A stretch of 19,167 nt of DNA from an uncultured Neisseriaceae bacterium (GTDB lineage Bacteria; Pseudomonadota; Gammaproteobacteria; Burkholderiales; UBA11063), in assembly GCA_937952895.1 (NCBI GenBank), contig CALFYC010000036.1, positions 1-19,167 on the forward strand, written 5' to 3'. The notes beneath the pieces were generated by a model. That model had not been told where the DNA came from, made no database searches, and worked only from the letters and a program-made list of their open reading frames with translations. The position numbers and the translations under genes were made by a program. Below, in pieces: positions 16,045 through 19,167 of this stretch. The stretch's first letter is position 1, and the number at the start of each line of letters is the position of its first letter.

Positions 16045-16920
16045 TTATCTACTACACTCTAATAGGCACCAATTATCAATATTGTTTTTTACTGTAACAT
16101 TAAACCATTTTTCATAAATAGCAGATAATTCTTCAGCTTGTTCTAAGAGGATACCAGATAGGATTAACTTATTATTAGTGAGGTTGGCTAGAGCGGGTGC
16201 AAGCATTCGAAGTGGATTAGATAAAATATTTGCAACCACAATGTCAAATTGATCAAATTTTAATTGTCCTACATCTGACCAATAAATATCAACTTGATTT
16301 GTTATAGCATTAGATTTACTTGCCTCAAGTGCTTGTGGATCAATATCTACACCACATACCAATTTGGCACCTAATTTTTTAGCTGCAATAGCTAAAATTC
16401 CAGAACCACAGCCATAATCAAGAACTTTATTATTTGGCTTAATATTAGTTGCAAGCCATTCTAGACACATGAACGTTGTTGGGTGTGAACCTGTGCCAAA
16501 TGCAAGACCTGGGTCTAAAGTGATTGTAATAGCTTTTTTATCTGGAATCTCATGCCATGATGGCACAATATAAAGTTTATCATTAACTTTAATTGGTTCA
16601 AATTGACTTTGAGTTAAACGAACCCAGTCTTGATCATCAACAATTTCAGTAGTGTAATCAAATTCTTGATTTAATATGCTTTTTATGAGTGGAAGTTTAT
16701 GCTCTAAATCAAAATTGCTATCTAGAAGAACTACTAAGGTGCTATGCTGCCAAAGCTCATCAACCACCATTCCTGGTTCATTGAAAAGAGGTTCCTCCAA
16801 TGGGGTTCCCTCATACTGATCTTCAATGCTAACAGATAGAGCACCAACTTCTAAAAATAGATCAGATAATTTATCAACTAATTTAGAATCTAGATTGATT
16901 CTTAATTGTTTGAAACTCAT
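16045..16920 (-). CDS. prmA: Ribosomal protein L11 methyltransferase
   Basis: SAM-dependent enzyme that trimethylates lysines and the N-terminus of ribosomal protein L11. The 291 residues compare with about 293 in E. coli. An N-terminal substrate-recognition domain (1-90) leads to DDQDWVR at 95-101, the family block LDPGLAFGTGSHPTT at 135-149, the SAM motif LDYGCGSGILAIAA at 167-180, DIDPQALEA at 192-200, and VANIL at 229-233, the NPPY-like catalytic segment of this family. It overlaps the accC stop by 4 bp (ATGA) and is followed 2 bp later by dciA. Adjacency to accC is common in gamma- and betaproteobacteria. Confidence 0.95.
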   Translation of the reverse strand: MSFKQLRINLDSKLVDKLSDLFLEVGALSVSIEDQYEGTPLEEPLFNEPGMVVDELWQHSTLVVLLDSNFDLEHKLPLIKSILNQEFDYTTEIVDDQDWVRLTQSQFEPIKVNDKLYIVPSWHEIPDKKAITITLDPGLAFGTGSHPTTFMCLEWLATNIKPNNKVLDYGCGSGILAIAAKKLGAKLVCGVDIDPQALEASKSNAITNQVDIYWSDVGQLKFDQFDIVVANILSNPLRMLAPALANLTNNKLILSGILLEQAEELSAIYEKWFNVTVKNNIDNWCLLECSR

Positions 16921-18278
16921 TCTGAAGCTTCTACCTTAGATTTTTTTAAATAGTTTTCTAGATAATGTATTGATTGTTCACCATTATAGAACCCATGATC
17001 ATTTAGTAATTCAAGATGTAGTGGAATATTGGTTTTAATTCCACTAAAATTGGTTTCAATTAATGCACCTTTCATTTTATTAATTGCTTCATGACGTGTT
17101 TCACTATGCACAATTAATTTACCAATCATGGAATCATAATAAGGTGGAACTACATAACTTGCATAAACATGTGAATCAAACCTGACACCCATACCACCAG
17201 GAAAATGGCATTTTTCAATTTTACCAGGTGAGGGAATAAAGGTGAATGGATCTTCTGCATTTATTCGACATTGAATTGAATGCCCTTTTAGTTTCACATC
17301 TGATTGTTTATATCGTAATTTTTCACCACTTGCAATATATAATTGTTCTCGAACAATATCAATTCCAGTAACCATTTCTGTGATTGTATGTTCAACTTGG
17401 ACGCGGGTATTCATTTCGATAAAATAAAATTTACCATCTTCATATAGAAATTCAAATGTTCCAGCACCACGATACTTAATCGCCTTACATGCTTTTATAC
17501 AAGCATCTCCAATTGTCTCACGTTCTTTTTCTGTAATTCCAATCGCCGGAGCTTCTTCAATAACCTTTTGATGGCGTCTTTGCATTGAACAGTCACGTTC
17601 ACCCAAATGAATCACATTACCATATTCATCTGCTAAAATTTGAATTTCAATATGGCGTGGTTTAACTAAGTATTTTTCCATATAAACTGCGGCGTTACCA
17701 AATGCAGCTAGGGCTTCACTTTTGGTTAAATCTAGTGCAGTACCTAATTCATCTTCACTGTAAACGACTTTCATACCACGGCCACCACCACCTGATACTG
17801 CTTTGATAATTACTGGATAGCCAATTTTATTTGCAATTTTTGCAACATCTTTTATTGAATCAGGTAACTCTCCATCAGAGCCAGGAACTACAGGAACTCC
17901 AGATTTAATCATGGATTCCTTGGCCTTTACTTTATCGCCCATCATAGCAATTGCTTCAGGTCTTGGACCAATGAATACAAAACCACTACCTTCAACTCGT
18001 TTAGCAAATTCAGCATTTTCTGATAAAAATCCATAACCTGGATGAATGGCTTGAGCATTAGTAATCTCAGCTGCAGCAATGATTGATGGGATATGTAGAT
18101 AACTTTGGGCAGATTTAGCTGGCCCAATACAGACTGCTTCATCAGCTAATTTAACGTATTTAGCTTCTTTGTCGGCTTCTGAATATATCGCAACTGATTT
18201 AATTCCAAGCTCTTTACAAGCACGTTGAATACGTAGAGCAATTTCTCCACGATTTGCAATTAATATTTTTTCGAACAC
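16917..18278 (-). CDS. accC: Acetyl-CoA carboxylase biotin carboxylase subunit
   Basis: Carboxylates the biotin carried on AccB, using ATP and bicarbonate, in the first committed step of fatty-acid synthesis. The 453 residues compare with 449 in E. coli. Key residues fall at the E. coli numbering: the glycine-rich lid GGGGRGMK at 163-170, K238, then R292, Q294, V295 and E296 in EMNTRVQVEHTITE, and R338. The N-terminal KILIANRGEIA at 4-14 is the family hallmark. The start is a GTG (18276-18278) rather than ATG. It is supported by GAGGA eight bases upstream and by the canonical first residues. It lies 44 bp after accB and overlaps prmA by 4 bp. Confidence 0.97.
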   Translation of the reverse strand: MFEKILIANRGEIALRIQRACKELGIKSVAIYSEADKEAKYVKLADEAVCIGPAKSAQSYLHIPSIIAAAEITNAQAIHPGYGFLSENAEFAKRVEGSGFVFIGPRPEAIAMMGDKVKAKESMIKSGVPVVPGSDGELPDSIKDVAKIANKIGYPVIIKAVSGGGGRGMKVVYSEDELGTALDLTKSEALAAFGNAAVYMEKYLVKPRHIEIQILADEYGNVIHLGERDCSMQRRHQKVIEEAPAIGITEKERETIGDACIKACKAIKYRGAGTFEFLYEDGKFYFIEMNTRVQVEHTITEMVTGIDIVREQLYIASGEKLRYKQSDVKLKGHSIQCRINAEDPFTFIPSPGKIEKCHFPGGMGVRFDSHVYASYVVPPYYDSMIGKLIVHSETRHEAINKMKGALIETNFSGIKTNIPLHLELLNDHGFYNGEQSIHYLENYLKKSKVEASE

Positions 18279-18322
18279 TTGTTATTTCCTCAAAATTATT
18301 AGTTAGTGGTAATAACTAGAAA

Positions 18323-18811
18323 TTATTCTATCCTAAATAAAGCTTGCCCAAATTCTACTGGAGCACCATCTTTTACTAGTACTTCTGCAACGGTTCCTGA
18401 AAGGGTAGATTCAATTTGGTTCATCAGTTTCATAGCTTCAATAATACAAACAATTTGTCCAACTTCAACTTTTTGGCCAACCTCTACAAATGCCTTTGAA
18501 GTTGGTGATGAAGAACGGTAAAATGTGCCAACCATAGGTGATTTAACTGAGTTTTCATTAGTGATTGCGGGTGATCCATTTGCTAACGTGGTTTCTGCAG
18601 TGGCAACATGTGGCGTTGTCACATGAGCTTGGATATTTGTTGGAGTAATATGGTGAGTAGGTACTGCCCCAGTATGATGAACAATGTTTGGTATAGAATT
18701 AGAGCTTACTGTGGATATTTTTAATTTATCTTCACCTTCAGTGACTTCTAATTCAGCAATTCCAGATTCTTTTACTAGAGAAATAATTGCTTTAATTTTT
18801 TTTATATCCAT
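18323..18811 (-). CDS. accB: Biotin carboxyl carrier protein of acetyl-CoA carboxylase
   Basis: Carries the biotin that shuttles carboxyl groups from AccC to the carboxyltransferase AccAD. The 162 residues have the usual three parts: an N-terminal helix-rich segment (MDIKKIKAIISLVKESGIAELEV-like, 1-34), a low-complexity His/Thr/Pro/Ala linker (about 36-86), and the biotinyl domain (about 88-162). The biotinylated lysine is K128 in EAMKLMN at 125-131, preceded by the thumb SPMVGTFYRSSSP (91-103) that separates AccB from other biotinyl proteins. AGGA lies six bases before the ATG, and the aroQ stop is only two bases upstream. Identity is certain from the motif. Confidence 0.97.
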   Translation of the reverse strand: MDIKKIKAIISLVKESGIAELEVTEGEDKLKISTVSSNSIPNIVHHTGAVPTHHITPTNIQAHVTTPHVATAETTLANGSPAITNENSVKSPMVGTFYRSSSPTSKAFVEVGQKVEVGQIVCIIEAMKLMNQIESTLSGTVAEVLVKDGAPVEFGQALFRIE

Positions 18812-18813
18812 TG

Positions 18814-18918
18814 CTATTCCTTTTCTAATACATGTTTTATTGCATAATTTAGTGCAAGTTCATATCCAATGGCACCAAGTCCTGATATAACCCCAATTGC
18901 AATATCTGAAAAAAATGA
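18814..18918 (-). CDS. aroQ: 3-dehydroquinate dehydratase type II, C-terminal fragment
   Basis: Only the last 34 or so codons and the TAG (18814-18816) are here, reading SFFSDIAIGVISGLGAIGYE and then LALNYAIKHVLEKE. This is the conserved C-terminus of type II dehydroquinase, which converts 3-dehydroquinate to 3-dehydroshikimate in the shikimate pathway. Its stop lies two bases before accB, the standard proteobacterial aroQ-accB-accC order. Upstream, the frame stays open for a few codons that still fit the family (FRHK) and then loses all resemblance to AroQ, because the DNA has become a ppsA fragment. About three quarters of the protein, including the catalytic tyrosine region, is therefore missing. 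This is most likely a break in the sequence, not in the living gene. Confidence 0.88.
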   Translation of the reverse strand, partial: SFFSDIAIGVISGLGAIGYELALNYAIKHVLEKE

Positions 18919-19167
18919 TTTATGGCGAAACAGGCGTGACAGGTAAATCGACCGTTGTTGTTGATGTTGATAAGCCAGAGCGTTTGAAATTTTCCATTAG
19001 TGATGCCGAAATCACCTCGTTGTCTGAACAAGCGTTAATCATCGAAAAACATTATGGTTCGCCGATGGATATCGAGTGGGCAAAAGATGGCGATGATGGC
19101 CAGTTGTACATTGTCCAAGCGCGTCCAGAAACGGTAAAAAGCCGCCAAAATGTTGGCACAATGGAAC
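18909..19167 (+). CDS. ppsA: Phosphoenolpyruvate synthase, internal fragment
   Basis: A plus-strand frame, open to the window end and without a native start, reads KKMIYGETGVTGKS and later IIEKHYGSPMDIEWAKDG, LYIVQARPETVKSR and VGTMER. These are diagnostic of phosphoenolpyruvate synthase (ATP + pyruvate to PEP), at the end of its N-terminal ATP-grasp domain and before the phosphohistidine domain. By comparison with the 792-residue E. coli protein, this covers roughly residues 280-365. Base composition and codon use differ sharply from everything to the left, with many C- and G-ending codons (GGC, GCG, ATC, CGC). It begins exactly where aroQ is lost. I infer that it comes from another genome or a distant locus, joined at this point. 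Confidence 0.9.

Noticed and set aside
18849..19031. Minus-strand open frame of 60 codons crossing the right-hand junction
   Set aside because: It overlaps both the aroQ end and the ppsA fragment in the wrong frames and resembles nothing.
18909..19167. Recent horizontal transfer of ppsA into the aroQ locus
   Set aside because: Both genes are truncated at the same point with a short shared sequence, no integrase or repeats are present, and aroQ would be lost. An assembly chimera explains this more simply.
1..19167. CRISPR arrays, tRNA or rRNA genes, insertion sequences, phage genes
   Set aside because: I saw no regularly spaced repeats, cloverleaf-like segments, transposase or integrase motifs on either strand.

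Overview
The window is AT-rich chromosomal DNA from a proteobacterium with a ubiquinone-based respiratory chain and a Gram-negative envelope. The supporting genes are glpD, ubiG, ratA/rnfH, tolQ, lptF/lptG and the aroQ-accB-accC-prmA block. That acc block and dciA beside prmA resemble gamma- or betaproteobacterial gene orders. With the low GC I lean towards a low-GC betaproteobacterial (Neisseriales-like) or Francisella-like lineage, but the sequence alone does not settle the genus. Most of the window is ordinary housekeeping sequence. I found no tRNA, rRNA, CRISPR array or insertion sequence.

Layout: (1) 1-3905, plus strand, is a surface-polysaccharide glycosyltransferase locus. It starts with extremely AT-rich, apparently non-coding DNA, followed by a family 2 glycosyltransferase that lacks its N-terminal half, a 709-residue GT2-GT4 two-domain glycosyltransferase, and a rhamnosyltransferase-like GT2. 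(2) 3926-11109, minus strand, is a tightly packed run transcribed purD, tolQ, ubiG, ratA, rnfH, glpF, glpK, glpD. Most neighbours overlap, so the run is probably at least partly one operon. (3) 11257-11619, plus strand, is an Mth938-domain gene divergent from purD. It ends in a strong hairpin terminator facing pepA. (4) pepA (minus) diverges from lptF-lptG (plus). (5) 15587-18916, minus strand, is aroQ(3' end)-accB-accC-prmA-dciA, which links fatty-acid synthesis, ribosomal protein methylation and replicative-helicase loading.

Functional links: GlpF, GlpK and GlpD form a complete route from external glycerol to dihydroxyacetone phosphate, with electrons passed to ubiquinone. UbiG (ubiquinone synthesis) and RatA (a START/COQ10-type protein) are encoded just upstream, so the run has a quinone and respiration flavour. 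LptF/LptG export lipopolysaccharide, to which the glycosyltransferases of region 1 may contribute sugars.

The main anomaly is at the right edge. The aroQ gene stops abruptly near 18907-18930, and the DNA becomes a higher-GC fragment encoding an internal part of phosphoenolpyruvate synthase (ppsA) on the opposite strand. The base composition change, the loss of most of aroQ and the short shared sequence at the breakpoint all point to a chimeric assembly join, with a real rearrangement less likely. The left edge (1-135) may have a similar problem. I see no convincing undescribed system in this window.
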